Shown one piece after another: positions 26,851 through 36,415 of a stretch of 64,000 nucleotides of DNA. Where the stretch lies: positions 1 through 64,000 of the forward strand of contig CALUXW010000002.1 of the NCBI GenBank assembly GCA_944324865.1, written 5' to 3'. The translations under genes were made by a program, and so were the position numbers. Positions within the stretch are counted from its first letter, which is position 1, and each line of letters opens with the position of its first letter. The notes beneath the pieces were generated by a model that saw only the letters and a list, made by a program, of their open reading frames with translations, did no database searches and had not been told where the DNA came from. Source of the stretch: Candidatus Gastranaerophilales bacterium. GTDB taxonomy: Bacteria; Cyanobacteriota; Vampirovibrionia; Gastranaerophilales; Gastranaerophilaceae.

Positions 26851-27810
26851 TCAAATAACCCTTTGTTCCAAAAGTGCTGCACCTATTACACCTGAATAAT
26901 CGCCAAGTGATGCTTTTTTAAACTCTATTTTAGCAGCAGGTGTGGGTAGTGCTTTTGCACGTGCTTTTTTAATTGTTTGTAAATAAAAATCATCAACACT
27001 TTGAATAAGCCCACCGCCAAGAATTATAAGCTCCGGATTATAAAAATTTATAATACTTGCAATACCACCCGAAAGGTAATCTATTGCTTCATTTACATAT
27101 TGTGTCACAACTTCATCATGCGCTTCGAGAGATTTTTTTATATGTTTTGAACTTATAATATTTTTGCCTTCTGTAAGTTCTGTAATAATAGATTTTCTAC
27201 CTTTTTTAACAGCACCTAAAATTCTTGATTCAATCGCACTTCTTGAGGCATAAGCTTCAAGACAACCATTAGCACCACAAGCACAAGCTCTACCGTTTAA
27301 ATCAACAATAATATGTCCTATTTCACCTGCACTTTGACTTGCACCAAGGTGTATCTTTCCATTTTTAACAATGCTCGAACCTATACCTGTCCCTACAAAA
27401 ATACAAACAATATCCTTATAGCCAATACCTGAACCAAATTTTAACTCACCAAATGTTGCCACTTCAACATCATTTCCTATGTTTACCGGTATTGAAAATT
27501 TTTCTTCCAGAATTTCCTTTACGTTCAAATCCTTGCACTCAAGGTTGACAGCATTAATTAAAACGCCCTTGTTTCTATCCACTTGACCAGCAAGCCCTAT
27601 TCCTATTGAAGAAATTTCATCCTTTTGTACATTTGAAGTTTCAAGAAGCTCTTCAAGTGTTTCAATAATCTTTGTGGCAATTTTTTTATTACCTTTTTCT
27701 TTTTTTGTTTTGTTTTTAACTTCGAAAAGTACTTTGCCGTTTTCTTTTTCGACTATTGCAGCCAGTATTTTCGTTCCACCTAAATCTATTCCTACAGAGT
27801 ATTTTTTCAT
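26851..27810 (-). CDS. ROK-family sugar kinase (glucokinase-like)
   Basis: Phosphorylates glucose or a related sugar. The N-terminal phosphate motif GIDLGGTKILAAIV, the GTGIGSSIV loop and the catalytic and zinc segment SAGEIGHIIVD then CACGANGCLEAYASRSAI are all typical of ROK kinases. The C-terminal LGGGLIQ closes the ATP site. At 319 aa it has no DNA-binding domain, so it is a kinase rather than a repressor. AGGAAATTT precedes the ATG. Confidence 0.92.
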   Translation of the reverse strand: MKKYSVGIDLGGTKILAAIVEKENGKVLFEVKNKTKKEKGNKKIATKIIETLEELLETSNVQKDEISSIGIGLAGQVDRNKGVLINAVNLECKDLNVKEILEEKFSIPVNIGNDVEVATFGELKFGSGIGYKDIVCIFVGTGIGSSIVKNGKIHLGASQSAGEIGHIIVDLNGRACACGANGCLEAYASRSAIESRILGAVKKGRKSIITELTEGKNIISSKHIKKSLEAHDEVVTQYVNEAIDYLSGGIASIINFYNPELIILGGGLIQSVDDFYLQTIKKARAKALPTPAAKIEFKKASLGDYSGVIGAALLEQRVI

Positions 27811-27817
27811 AAATTTC

Positions 27818-28669
27818 CTATTTTAAATCTATAATTTCTTTATTTTTAAGACCTTTTGTTTTTAGTTTTTGTTCAATATAACGCCACCATTTTAATTTTT
27901 GTTTGAAAAGGTAATGATATCCCTCAAAATTTGCACTTGAAATGTCAGCTTGTTGTTTATCCAAAAACTGTTCAAATTCACGCTCGAGAGCATGAGTAAA
28001 CTCTTTTCTGTTGAAATCTGAATTATTAACAATCTTAGGTTCACCAAAATCAACGAGTATTTCAGGTCTGTCCTGTCTTAAAAAGGTATAATTTATTGCA
28101 ATAGGCACCAAATTAACGCCACCAAATTTTTTAGCAGCCTCTTTCACAATATAAGCAAGCCCGGACTGAAAAATTTCAGGTCGATACATTGGTGGGCGAA
28201 TTATTCCCTGAGGAAAAATCCAAAAAGCAATATCCGGCGCATCTAAAGTAGTAACAGCATATTGAAGAAATTTCATCGATGCCTGTGGTGATTTTTTGTT
28301 TATAGGGAAACATCCGACATATTGAAAAAGCGGGAACCTGTTCATCTCTTCAATCATAAAACGAAAACGAGGCTTTTTTATAACTTTATTAACAATTCTA
28401 TATATAATATTATAGGCTAAAACACCATCCCACCAATTATTATGCGGGGCGTAAAAAATCGTTGCTTTTGTTTTATCGCGATTTTCAAGACGATTTAAAT
28501 TTTTATACATTAAAGAATAAAAGCGAGTTTCAAGCATTTTTGGAAAAACTATATCCCCTATAAAATGCCAAAAAGGAACATTTTTAGCCTCTCTAAGTTT
28601 TTCTTCGCGATTTCTAAGTTTTGTCGGGGGAACCGCACTGTACATATGTTGTGGTGTATCTAAGCTCAT
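27818..28669 (-). CDS. Lysophospholipid acyltransferase (PlsC-like) family protein
   Basis: Transfers acyl chains to a lysophospholipid or related acceptor at the membrane. The acyltransferase box HNNWWD (HX4D, about residues 76-81) and the FPQGIIRPP box (about 153) are visible. The 283-aa protein is mainly soluble with no clear multi-pass region. Substrate unknown; the HNNWWD variant differs from the usual NHxxxxD. It lies 7 nt upstream of the ROK kinase gene in the same direction. Confidence 0.82.
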   Translation of the reverse strand: MSLDTPQHMYSAVPPTKLRNREEKLREAKNVPFWHFIGDIVFPKMLETRFYSLMYKNLNRLENRDKTKATIFYAPHNNWWDGVLAYNIIYRIVNKVIKKPRFRFMIEEMNRFPLFQYVGCFPINKKSPQASMKFLQYAVTTLDAPDIAFWIFPQGIIRPPMYRPEIFQSGLAYIVKEAAKKFGGVNLVPIAINYTFLRQDRPEILVDFGEPKIVNNSDFNRKEFTHALEREFEQFLDKQQADISSANFEGYHYLFKQKLKWWRYIEQKLKTKGLKNKEIIDLK

Positions 28670-28705
28670 AGCAATAATTTTAGTTAATTTTTTGTTTCAT
28701 GTCAA

Positions 28706-31700
28706 TTAGCTAATACGCTTTAATTGACAATATGCTCTAAAGGCAGTCAACTCTTTTTGTATTACATAATGATGTCTTTCAAGTCCCAAGCGTGATGCTA
28801 ATAATAATGCCTTTTCATACACTCTAATTGTATTTTGAGCGGTCTGAAGTTTCTTCTCGTCATCAAGTTTAGCAATTAGATCTTGCATTATATTTGCTCT
28901 TAATTTATAAAGATGCATTTGCAAAAGCAATAATTCATTAGCACTTGCATCTTGAAGTGCAAGTTCACAGTACATTTTTGCATTATCAAAATCATTTTTT
29001 TGAAGATAAGCACGTGACAAAAGTTCTTGAAAAAGTATTTTAAAATTAATACTGCTAATTTTAGCACTTTCACAAATTGCAACAGCTTTTTCACATATTT
29101 CAATACACCTGTCTGCTCCTGAAGAAGGCAGTGTTGCTTTTGCACTTATATACCATGCCAAAAGTGCTCCAAAAGCAATTTTTTTGTCTGAAAAATATGT
29201 CATTTGTTCAGCACAGATTTCAAGTGCTTTCAGTGCATTATTTTCTTTCAATAAAACATATGCAAGCATGGTTTTTAAAACATTTTTGGTATATTCATCC
29301 GAACAATTATTTGCAAAAGTAACTGCCTCAAACAAATCTTCTTTAATATTATCAAAATCTCCACTGAGGACTTTATTAAATACATCAATCAAATTCCATT
29401 TTGATACAAGTTTTAAATCATTAACCGCATAGGAAAATTCTTTTAAAATAGACTGTAAAATTTCATCAGAATCTTTTATAAAACCTCTTGATGTTTGAGC
29501 GCAAGCATGAGAGAGAGCAAGGTGCAACTTTAATCTTGTCATCTGATGAGTTTTATCCTTGTTTAATTCTTTTTGTACTTCTTCAATAAGCTCAAAAGCA
29601 AGAGGACTACCCTGTTGAGCATATGATTCCGCAAGTATTATATTTGACATAATCCAAGCCTCATATACTTCTTTTATACTTGCAAACTCATTTTTTTTGG
29701 GATGCCTTAAATAATCTTGTAATACAGGATTTACTTCATTGTTAACAATACTTGAAATCTCAGACCAATTACCGAGAAATAAAAGTGCTTCCAGTTTTCT
29801 TGTTTTAATTAAAGCTCTCTGCAATTCTTGTTTTGCTTTAGAATAAATTGCAAGAACCGCATCAACTGTTTCAATTATTGCAGGATAATTTTGGGCCATT
29901 TTGCAACTTTGTATTAAATAACCGCTCAATTCAACGACTTTATTTTCATTTTCACTTTTTTGAGCACTAACAATAGCGTTAGACAAATACTCAATAGCCT
30001 CTTTAGGATTTTTATTGTATGTTAATTTACCTAAACGCTCACAAATATTATTTTTTATATATTCAAAATTAGAAAGTTTAACATCTTCAAGTAATATTAA
30101 GCTCTGCTTTTGGCACAAAGTATAAAAGCTTACATCACCAATATACGATGCCAATTTCAAACTCATTGTCCATAAACTGAAAGCTAAATCTTTTTCCCCT
30201 GTAATTTGCGCCAATAGTGAAGGTATTGCAGGGGATGAAACAGTTCTTTTGCAAATTTCTGCAAGCAATTTTTTATGCAACTCCAGTAAATCTTTGTCAT
30301 CCTTTGCACATGCATACACATACGACCAAACAAGAGAATTCCTAAATTCAAAAATATTTTCCGTAATTCGCTTAATATATCCATTTTTCTCCAAAAATGC
30401 CGCCACACGTTCAAAATTTTCCAACTCAAGGGCAAAAACTTTTTCCATAAGAGACTTGGTAAATTTTCCACCCAACATTGAAGCAACCATTAAGAAACCG
30501 TATTCAAACTCGTAATTTTCCTTTAAGTATGCAAAACGCTTATCTAAAAGCTCTTTTAAATTATTTGTAACATACATTTCTTTTTGCGCATCATCAAAAA
30601 CAAATTCTTTGTTTTTCAAATGAAGAATCTTTGTTTCTTGTAAATCATATAGAACCTGTTCAACATAAGCGAAATTACCTTGGGCATTTAACACAATTTG
30701 ACTCAATACACCTTGTGGCAAAATATCGCAATCACCAATTTGGAGTTTAATAAATTCTCTGACATCCCCAGCCTCTTTGCGTGCAAGATTTATATTCAAG
30801 CAGGCATTTTTAGGTAATTTTTCACTATTTATATACATTGCTATGGCATGCTGGTTACGATAAGTTAAAACCATTTTTGCGCCTGATTTAAAATAATCCG
30901 TTTCTATTAAATATTTTATAAAATCAAAAGAAGTTTCATCAATTAAATCAAAATCATCTATTACAAGAGTTAGTTTGCTTTTCGATTTTAAATAAACAAG
31001 TATATCTTTCAAGTCTTCAAAAGTTCGTTTTTTATTTTCTAAAATATGCTCGTAATAGGCTTCTTTCAATGGGTAGGCAATATTTATTAAAGTATCTATT
31101 TTTTCTTGCGAAACATGACCTGATAAATTTTGCCCCAACACATCTTTTAACTCTTGCACCCTTTTTTCATACCTGCTTGGTGCAAATGATAAATCAAACA
31201 AAGACAAACAAATATCCTGTATAAGGCCCATTGGCGTAACTTGTGTAAGCGCACAGCAATGACCTTTTAATACAATTTGTGAATACCCTTCAAGTCTTTT
31301 ATATAAAGCATCCAGTAAATGAGTTTTGCCACATCCGCGCGGAGCATTTAAAGATATCGCCTTAATTTCGCTTGAGCTATCATTTATAGCATCAACTATC
31401 ATTTCAAGAGCTACATCATCTCTTTGGCACTCGCTTTGGGAAAACACCGGTTTTTGATCCAAAAAAACCATTTTATAAGATTCAGGTGAGATTTTTATAA
31501 GCGGAATTTCGGAAGACAATAAAGAATAAGCGCCTTGTGAAGTTATAATATCTTTTTCATTTCCAAATTCTAACTGCTTAACAGAACTTGCCTGCACATA
31601 TTCATCTTCTCTAAGAACAGCATATTTATACGCTATGCCAGCACCCAATGTTTCATAAAGTATATTATTAAACTTTTCAAATTCATCTGAAAAAAGTTTA

Positions 31701-32236
31701 ACTTTATCAAGAAATTTAAAATTTTTAGTATGAGGTATTTTAAATACAACTCTGTGAGGATTTATAAACTCGCAAGAAACATTAAAGCCAAGCTTGATTG
31801 ATGTTTTAATATTAAGTACAATTTTTTGACGGAATTCTTCATCTTTATATTTATCAAAAAGAGTTTCAAGATTAATAAAATCAATAAATACCAATAATTT
31901 ATTTTGTTTTTGTTGTTCGTTTATACGAACCTTGTTTTGTTTTTTTTCTTTTTTAATTTGTGTACTGTCAACTTTTATCTGTACCGACTTTATTTTTTTA
32001 TTTTCAGTTTGATTAAAAATATAAGAACATTTTCTGCACTCAGGACTAGAAGCATAATTTGCACTGCCACACTTTGGACAAAATTTCACAAAAGCAAAAC
32101 CACAAACAGAACAAGAAGAAGAACCTATCCTTGTATAGTTTCCACATCTTGGGCATTTAAATTTAAGCCTCAGACCGCATCCGGGGCATACAATATCTTG
32201 AGAGCTTACTTCAGTTTTGCACTTTGGACAAATCAC
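28706..32236 (-). CDS. Giant zinc-ribbon / cyclase-like / ATPase / TPR protein
   Basis: An 1176-aa signalling-type protein. Three zinc ribbons lie at 3-70 (CxxC pairs C3/C6 with C17/C20, C28/C31 with C42/C45, C53/C56 with C67/C70). A basic linker leads to a region (about 113-250) that resembles a degenerate class III nucleotide cyclase: LVFIDFINLETLF, then GAYSLLSSEIPLIKI. An AAA/STAND-type ATPase follows with Walker A APRGCGKT (298-305) and Walker B KLTLVIDDFDLID. The last ~600 residues are helical TPR-like repeats. It probably senses or scaffolds; output and partners are unknown. The start is GTG with weak GAGAA upstream. Confidence 0.75.
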   Translation of the reverse strand: MICPKCKTEVSSQDIVCPGCGLRLKFKCPRCGNYTRIGSSSCSVCGFAFVKFCPKCGSANYASSPECRKCSYIFNQTENKKIKSVQIKVDSTQIKKEKKQNKVRINEQQKQNKLLVFIDFINLETLFDKYKDEEFRQKIVLNIKTSIKLGFNVSCEFINPHRVVFKIPHTKNFKFLDKVKLFSDEFEKFNNILYETLGAGIAYKYAVLREDEYVQASSVKQLEFGNEKDIITSQGAYSLLSSEIPLIKISPESYKMVFLDQKPVFSQSECQRDDVALEMIVDAINDSSSEIKAISLNAPRGCGKTHLLDALYKRLEGYSQIVLKGHCCALTQVTPMGLIQDICLSLFDLSFAPSRYEKRVQELKDVLGQNLSGHVSQEKIDTLINIAYPLKEAYYEHILENKKRTFEDLKDILVYLKSKSKLTLVIDDFDLIDETSFDFIKYLIETDYFKSGAKMVLTYRNQHAIAMYINSEKLPKNACLNINLARKEAGDVREFIKLQIGDCDILPQGVLSQIVLNAQGNFAYVEQVLYDLQETKILHLKNKEFVFDDAQKEMYVTNNLKELLDKRFAYLKENYEFEYGFLMVASMLGGKFTKSLMEKVFALELENFERVAAFLEKNGYIKRITENIFEFRNSLVWSYVYACAKDDKDLLELHKKLLAEICKRTVSSPAIPSLLAQITGEKDLAFSLWTMSLKLASYIGDVSFYTLCQKQSLILLEDVKLSNFEYIKNNICERLGKLTYNKNPKEAIEYLSNAIVSAQKSENENKVVELSGYLIQSCKMAQNYPAIIETVDAVLAIYSKAKQELQRALIKTRKLEALLFLGNWSEISSIVNNEVNPVLQDYLRHPKKNEFASIKEVYEAWIMSNIILAESYAQQGSPLAFELIEEVQKELNKDKTHQMTRLKLHLALSHACAQTSRGFIKDSDEILQSILKEFSYAVNDLKLVSKWNLIDVFNKVLSGDFDNIKEDLFEAVTFANNCSDEYTKNVLKTMLAYVLLKENNALKALEICAEQMTYFSDKKIAFGALLAWYISAKATLPSSGADRCIEICEKAVAICESAKISSINFKILFQELLSRAYLQKNDFDNAKMYCELALQDASANELLLLQMHLYKLRANIMQDLIAKLDDEKKLQTAQNTIRVYEKALLLASRLGLERHHYVIQKELTAFRAYCQLKRIS

Positions 32237-32371
32237 GCTATGTTCTCATTAAATTTTTACAATATTTTACAATTATTATATATGAAATTTTAATTTAGTC
32301 CACAAAACACATGTGAAATAGTCAATTTGTACCAGTTTAAAAATTTACAAAAATATGATATTATTCAAACT

Positions 32372-33082
32372 ATGGAATTAGGAGTAAATATAGATCATGT
32401 TGCAACTTTAAGAAATGCACGCGGTGGCAATGAACCAAGCGTACTTGATGCTGCCATAATAGCACAAAGAGCTGGTGCTCATGCAATTACCGTTCATTTA
32501 AGAGAAGACAGAAGACATATTAAAGATGGCGATTTGAAAGAAATCAAAAAAAACATTAAAACAAATATAAATCTTGAAATGGCAGCAACTTATGAAATGC
32601 AACAAATTGCAGTCCAAAATAAACCTTACTCCTGTTGTATTGTCCCCGAAAAAAGACAAGAGGTAACCACAGAGGGAGGACTTAATGTATACTCTCAAGA
32701 AAACTACATAAGGGAGTTTATAAAGCCCTTACACAAAGCAGGAATAATAGTTAGTTTATTTATAGACCCTGATGAAAAGCAGGTATTTAGTGCGCACAAT
32801 TGTAATGCAGATTTTATAGAACTGCACACTGGTGCATTTTCAAATGCTTTTGGAACAAAAAATGAAAAAGAAGAATTCGAAAAACTTAGGACCGCAGCTG
32901 CACTTGCGCAAAACCTTGGCTTGAGGGTAAATGCGGGTCATGGGTTAAATTATGAAAATGTCCACTTAATGCATGAAATTGAAGGTTTAATAGAGCTTAA
33001 CATCGGTCACAGTATTATTTCTCGCGCAGTTTTTGTTGGTTTGGAACGTGCCATAGAAGAAATGCGTGATTTAATTTTATAA
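32372..33082 (+). CDS. pdxJ: Pyridoxine 5'-phosphate synthase
   Basis: Condenses 1-deoxy-xylulose 5-phosphate with 3-amino-2-oxopropyl phosphate to make pyridoxine 5'-phosphate. The TIM-barrel landmarks GVNIDHVATLRNARGG (residues 4-19), ITVHLREDRRHI, CCIVPEKRQEVTTEGG, FIELHTGAFS and VNAGHGLNYENV are conserved. The start at ATG 32372 (236 aa) follows the family; a frame opening at TTG 32327 adds residues with no counterpart. No ribosome site is seen; TATGAT lies at 32354-32359, so the transcript may have a very short leader. Confidence 0.95.
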   Translation: MELGVNIDHVATLRNARGGNEPSVLDAAIIAQRAGAHAITVHLREDRRHIKDGDLKEIKKNIKTNINLEMAATYEMQQIAVQNKPYSCCIVPEKRQEVTTEGGLNVYSQENYIREFIKPLHKAGIIVSLFIDPDEKQVFSAHNCNADFIELHTGAFSNAFGTKNEKEEFEKLRTAAALAQNLGLRVNAGHGLNYENVHLMHEIEGLIELNIGHSIISRAVFVGLERAIEEMRDLIL

Positions 33083-33146
33083 ATTAAACTTGTAAAGCAT
33101 TGTTAAGTATAAAAAGTAATATTAAGAAATATTACTAAAAGTAAAA

Positions 33147-33278
33147 TATACTCAAATCATGTGCCAATGCATGTTTTGAGTATAAGTGTATAAACAACAA
33201 TATGTTCACTAAACAAATTGTTGTCATATTTTAGTACATACAATATAATGAAATAGGTTTTGCATTTGACTGCAAAAC
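33147..33278 (+). other. Three hairpins in the pdxJ-yggS spacer
   Basis: The 212-nt spacer holds a 15-bp stem with one mismatch (33147-33161 with 33170-33184). It also holds an 8-bp stem ACAACAAT/ATTGTTGT (33194-33201, 33217-33224). A perfect 8-bp stem GTTTTGCA/TGCAAAAC (33257-33264, 33271-33278) ends 2 nt before the GGGGG ribosome site of yggS. None has a T-run, so a regulatory leader is more likely than a simple terminator. Confidence 0.5.
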
Positions 33279-33294
33279 ACGGGGGAAATGATAA

Positions 33295-33951
33295 GTGTGT
33301 ACTTTAGACACGATTAAAAAAAATCTCGACCGTATATTGAAAATAGTTGATGGAAAAAAAATAAGGATTGTTGCAGTTACAAAATATTATAATGAAAATG
33401 CAATACAAAATGCTTATTTGGCAGGCTTGAGAGATTTTGGCGAAAGCAGGGCTCTTGAAGCTATAGAAAAAATCAACAAATTAGACGATGAAATAAGGAA
33501 AAAATCGACTTATCATTTTATTGGACATTTACAAACGAACAAAGTAAAGCACGTAGTTGGTTTTTTTGATTACATTCACAGTGTAGATTCACTAAAGGTA
33601 GCAAAAGAAATAGCAAAGTGCGCGGCAGAAAAAGGAATTGTCCAAAAAGTTTTGATTCAAGTTAATGTAGCTGATGAAAAAACTAAATTCGGGATTGCAC
33701 CTTTACAAACTCAAAATCTAATTGAAGAAATATCAACCCTAAATTCGATAAAGGTTGAAGGGCTTATGAACATAGCACCATTAACAGATAACGAAAATGA
33801 ACTCAGAGCTCATTTTTCACAAATGAGAAAACTTAGGGAAAAATATAATCTTAAAGAACTTTCAATGGGAATGAGTAATGATTTCAAAATAGCATTGGAA
33901 GAAGGCGCTACCATCATTAGGTTAGGAAGAATATTATTCAAAAATTCATAA
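33295..33951 (+). CDS. YggS/PLPBP-family pyridoxal phosphate homeostasis protein
   Basis: Binds PLP and buffers vitamin B6 pools; no catalysis is known for the family. The PLP lysine lies in IVAVTKYY (about 25-32). FIGHLQTNKVK and the phosphate-binding SMGMSNDFKIALEEGATIIRLG... C-terminus are conserved. 218 aa. The start is GTG with GGGGG 9 nt upstream. It precedes sepF by 14 nt, an arrangement common in cyanobacteria and Firmicutes. pdxJ lies upstream, so two B6-related genes are close. Confidence 0.93.
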   Translation: MCTLDTIKKNLDRILKIVDGKKIRIVAVTKYYNENAIQNAYLAGLRDFGESRALEAIEKINKLDDEIRKKSTYHFIGHLQTNKVKHVVGFFDYIHSVDSLKVAKEIAKCAAEKGIVQKVLIQVNVADEKTKFGIAPLQTQNLIEEISTLNSIKVEGLMNIAPLTDNENELRAHFSQMRKLREKYNLKELSMGMSNDFKIALEEGATIIRLGRILFKNS

Positions 33952-33965
33952 AGGAGGAAAAGAAA

Positions 33966-34460
33966 TTGGCAGGCATAGGTGAAAAATTCAAGTTTTTATA
34001 CAACTTATTCGGTTTTGATAATCCGGATGAAAATGAATTCGGTGAATTAAGCGATGAATACGATAACGAGTATGAAACAGACGGAAGCAATGTTTTAAAA
34101 AGAAGTTTTGAAACACAAAATCCTATGGAAACAAGAGAACGCAATAATTTAAGAGTACTACATGGCCAAAACAGAGGTCATGAGGTAATGGTTTTTGAAC
34201 CAAGGTCTTTTAACGAATCAATTACAATAGTTGAAGCACTTAAATCTAAAAAAACAGTTATCCTAAACCTGCAATTATTGGATAGAGAACAGTCACAAAG
34301 AATAGTTGATTTCCTATGCGGTTGCACTCATGCTCTTGATGGGTCTCAAAGAAAAATAGGTGAGTCAGTATTTATATTTACTCCTTCTAACGTCAATATT
34401 TCACAAGAAGTAGTTAACTCAAAATTAACAAGAGATGCAATTTGGACAGCAAGTAACTAA
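33966..34460 (+). CDS. sepF: Cell division protein SepF
   Basis: SepF binds FtsZ at the septum and tethers it to the membrane. An N-terminal amphipathic stretch and acidic linker (about 1-55) precede the SepF core: VMVFEPRSFNESITIVEAL, then KKTVILNLQLLDREQSQRI and SVFIFTPSNVNI. 164 aa. The start is TTG, clearly set by AGGAGG (33952-33957) 8 nt upstream. SepF in place of FtsA fits a cyanobacterial-type division machinery. Confidence 0.93.
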   Translation: MAGIGEKFKFLYNLFGFDNPDENEFGELSDEYDNEYETDGSNVLKRSFETQNPMETRERNNLRVLHGQNRGHEVMVFEPRSFNESITIVEALKSKKTVILNLQLLDREQSQRIVDFLCGCTHALDGSQRKIGESVFIFTPSNVNISQEVVNSKLTRDAIWTASN

Positions 34461-34499
34461 TTGTATCTTTTATATACGGAGAAAAACAGAGAGATTTAT

Positions 34500-34522
34500 A
34501 GCGCACAAAAGTGCGCTTTTTT
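34500..34522 (+). terminator. Terminator after yggS-sepF
   Basis: A perfect GCGCAC-AAAA-GTGCGC stem (extended by an A-T pair) and six T's, 40 nt past the sepF stop codon. Confidence 0.93.
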
Positions 34523-34648
34523 ATTTGTCATGGAAAGTAAAATTGTAAAAAAAATTAACATTACTTAAAGATAAAAAAGTTTAACAATAAGGCTAGAACT
34601 AGCCTGTAGAATAATTATAGAAAGTATGTCTTATTTATATTTTATAAT

Positions 34649-34677
34649 TTGCAAAATAACTTTGTGCCTTGTATAAT
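34649..34677 (+). promoter_or_regulatory. Sigma70-type promoter of acpP
   Basis: TTGCAA (34649-34654), a 17-nt spacer and TATAAT (34672-34677) give a near-consensus promoter about 40 nt before the acpP start. The rest of 34523-34648 is AT-rich with one small palindrome (34590-34605). Confidence 0.8.
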
Positions 34678-34717
34678 CTATTTTGTAAGTTAGTTAGTAT
34701 TATAAATTGAGGTAAAA

Positions 34718-34948
34718 ATGAGCACATTAGACAGAGTTAAAAAAGTTGTAGTAGATCAATTAAGTGTAGATGAAAACTTGGTTACACCACAAGCAAGTTT
34801 TACAGGTGATCTTGGTGCAGATTCTCTTGATACTGTTGAATTAGTTATGGCTTTTGAAGAAGAATTCGGATGCGAAATTCCTGACGAAGAAGCTGAAAAA
34901 ATCGCAACAGTGCAAGATGCTGTCGACTATATCGACTCTCATTCATAG
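34718..34948 (+). CDS. acpP: Acyl carrier protein
   Basis: Carries growing acyl chains on a phosphopantetheine arm attached to the serine of [12 protein letters not shown] (about residue 37). Acidic, 76 aa, of standard length. The ribosome site is GAGG, 6 nt before ATG. Followed by fabF, as in many bacteria. It supplies acyl groups to FabZ, FabF, LpxA and LpxD, all encoded in this window. Confidence 0.97.
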   Translation: MSTLDRVKKVVVDQLSVDENLVTPQASFTGDLGADSLDTVELVMAFEEEFGCEIPDEEAEKIATVQDAVDYIDSHS

Positions 34949-34980
34949 TTAAAATATTTGAGACACAGAATTCATTTGCA

Positions 34981-35019
34981 AAAAAGTTGCAATGAGATAA
35001 TATCAATTTGTAACTTTTT
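34981..35019 (+). terminator. Possible attenuator between acpP and fabF
   Basis: AAAAAGTTGCAA (34981-34992) pairs with TTGTAACTTTTT (35008-35019) over 12 positions with one G-T pair, and GTTTTG follows. A leaky terminator here would give more acpP than fabF message. Confidence 0.5.
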
Positions 35020-35041
35020 GTTTTGAAAGTTTAAGGAAAAG

Positions 35042-36304
35042 ATGATGGAGAACAAGAAAAGAAGAGTAGTAGTGACAGGTATCGGTATGGCTACGCCATA
35101 TGGGTATGGTACAAAAAAATTCTGGGATGGCATGCTCGAAGGAAAAAGCGCCATTGATACAATCGAAAGAATACCACTTGAAGGACATAGTGTTCATATA
35201 GCAGGTGAAATTAAGGATTTTGAAACTTGGAATAAACTTGATCCTAAAGAAGCAAAAAGGATGGACAGGTACACACAATTTGCTGTTGTGGCAGCAGATG
35301 AAGCTGTAGAAGATTCAAAAATAATACCAGAGAACGTAGACCAATACAGATACGGTGTGATAGTTGGTTCTGCAGCCGGCGGTTTTGATACTTTTGAAAA
35401 ACAACACCATAATATACTTGATAAAGGACCTACTAAATGTTCTCCCTTTACAGTGCCTATGCTAATCGCTGATATGGGCGCAGGCAGAATTTCAATGCGC
35501 CATCACGCAAAAGGAGTTAACAAGGCTATTGTTACAGCTTGTGCAACTTCTGCACACTGTGTTGGTGATGCCTTTAGAACTATTCAATACAACGATGCAG
35601 ACATTATTATAGCCGGAGGGTCCGAAGCTGTCATAACTACACTTGGTATTGGTGCTTTCACGTCGGCAAGAACATTGTCAAAAAGAAATGATGCACCAAA
35701 AAAAGCATCTAGACCTTATGATATAGATCGCGATGGTTTCGTTATGTCAGAAGGTGCTGCAATTATCATACTTGAAGAGTTAGAGCATGCAAAAGCTCGT
35801 GGTGCAAAAATTTATGCTGAAATTGTCGGCTATGGTCAGACTGCTGATGCTTATGATATTGTTGCACCCGATCCAACAGGTGCTGGTGCGGCAAAAGCAA
35901 TGGAATTAGCTGTAAAAGATGCAGGTATTGAACCAAAAGATGTTGATTATGTAAATGCACATGGCACAAGCACCGGTCTTGGAGATATTGCTGAATCTAA
36001 AGCTATAGCAAGAGTCTTTGGCGATCTTGACACAAATAAAAAATTAAAAGTTTCATCAACAAAAAGTATGCATGGACATATGCTAGGTGCAACAGGTGCA
36101 GCTGAATCAATTGTATGTATAAAAGCATTACAAGATGGTATCATACCTCCAACTATCAATCTTGATAATCAAGATCCAGAGGTTGCAAACTTAAACTACG
36201 TACCAAATAAACCAGTTAAGGCTGATATTAAATATGCTCTTACAAATTCTTTTGGATTTGGCGGGCATAATGCGTCCTTGCTGTTTAAAAAGTATGAAGA
36301 TTAG
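35042..36304 (+). CDS. fabF: 3-oxoacyl-[acyl-carrier-protein] synthase II
   Basis: Elongating ketosynthase of fatty acid synthesis. The catalytic cysteine lies in VTACATSAHCVGDA (about residue 165). The histidines lie in VNAHGTSTGLGD and STKSMHGHMLGATGAAE, and FGFGGHNASL closes the C-terminus. At 420 aa it is full length. AAGGA precedes the ATG pair. Confidence 0.96.
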   Translation: MMENKKRRVVVTGIGMATPYGYGTKKFWDGMLEGKSAIDTIERIPLEGHSVHIAGEIKDFETWNKLDPKEAKRMDRYTQFAVVAADEAVEDSKIIPENVDQYRYGVIVGSAAGGFDTFEKQHHNILDKGPTKCSPFTVPMLIADMGAGRISMRHHAKGVNKAIVTACATSAHCVGDAFRTIQYNDADIIIAGGSEAVITTLGIGAFTSARTLSKRNDAPKKASRPYDIDRDGFVMSEGAAIIILEELEHAKARGAKIYAEIVGYGQTADAYDIVAPDPTGAGAAKAMELAVKDAGIEPKDVDYVNAHGTSTGLGDIAESKAIARVFGDLDTNKKLKVSSTKSMHGHMLGATGAAESIVCIKALQDGIIPPTINLDNQDPEVANLNYVPNKPVKADIKYALTNSFGFGGHNASLLFKKYED

Positions 36305-36318
36305 TTAATGCCCTAGTG

Positions 36319-36400
36319 GCAGTGCGTAGTTCAAATACTACCATTCCGCCACTAAGATAAGATGAAAATTAAATACTATTGTTAAATGTCGACGTGGCGG
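36319..36400 (+). repeat. First copy of an 82-bp direct repeat upstream of tRNA-Leu
   Basis: This block recurs at 36416-36497, with one mismatch (A/G near 36368). The last 13 bases, GTCGACGTGGCGG, equal the first 13 bases of the tRNA-Leu at 36485, but here the sequence then departs from the tRNA. It also carries CTACCATTCCGCCAC (36338-36352), the reverse complement of tRNA-Leu positions 36491-36505. TAGTGGC (36314-36320) and GCCACTA (36348-36354) enclose an inner GTAGT/ACTAC stem. Confidence 0.85.
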
Positions 36401-36415
36401 CAAGCGCGAAGACGT

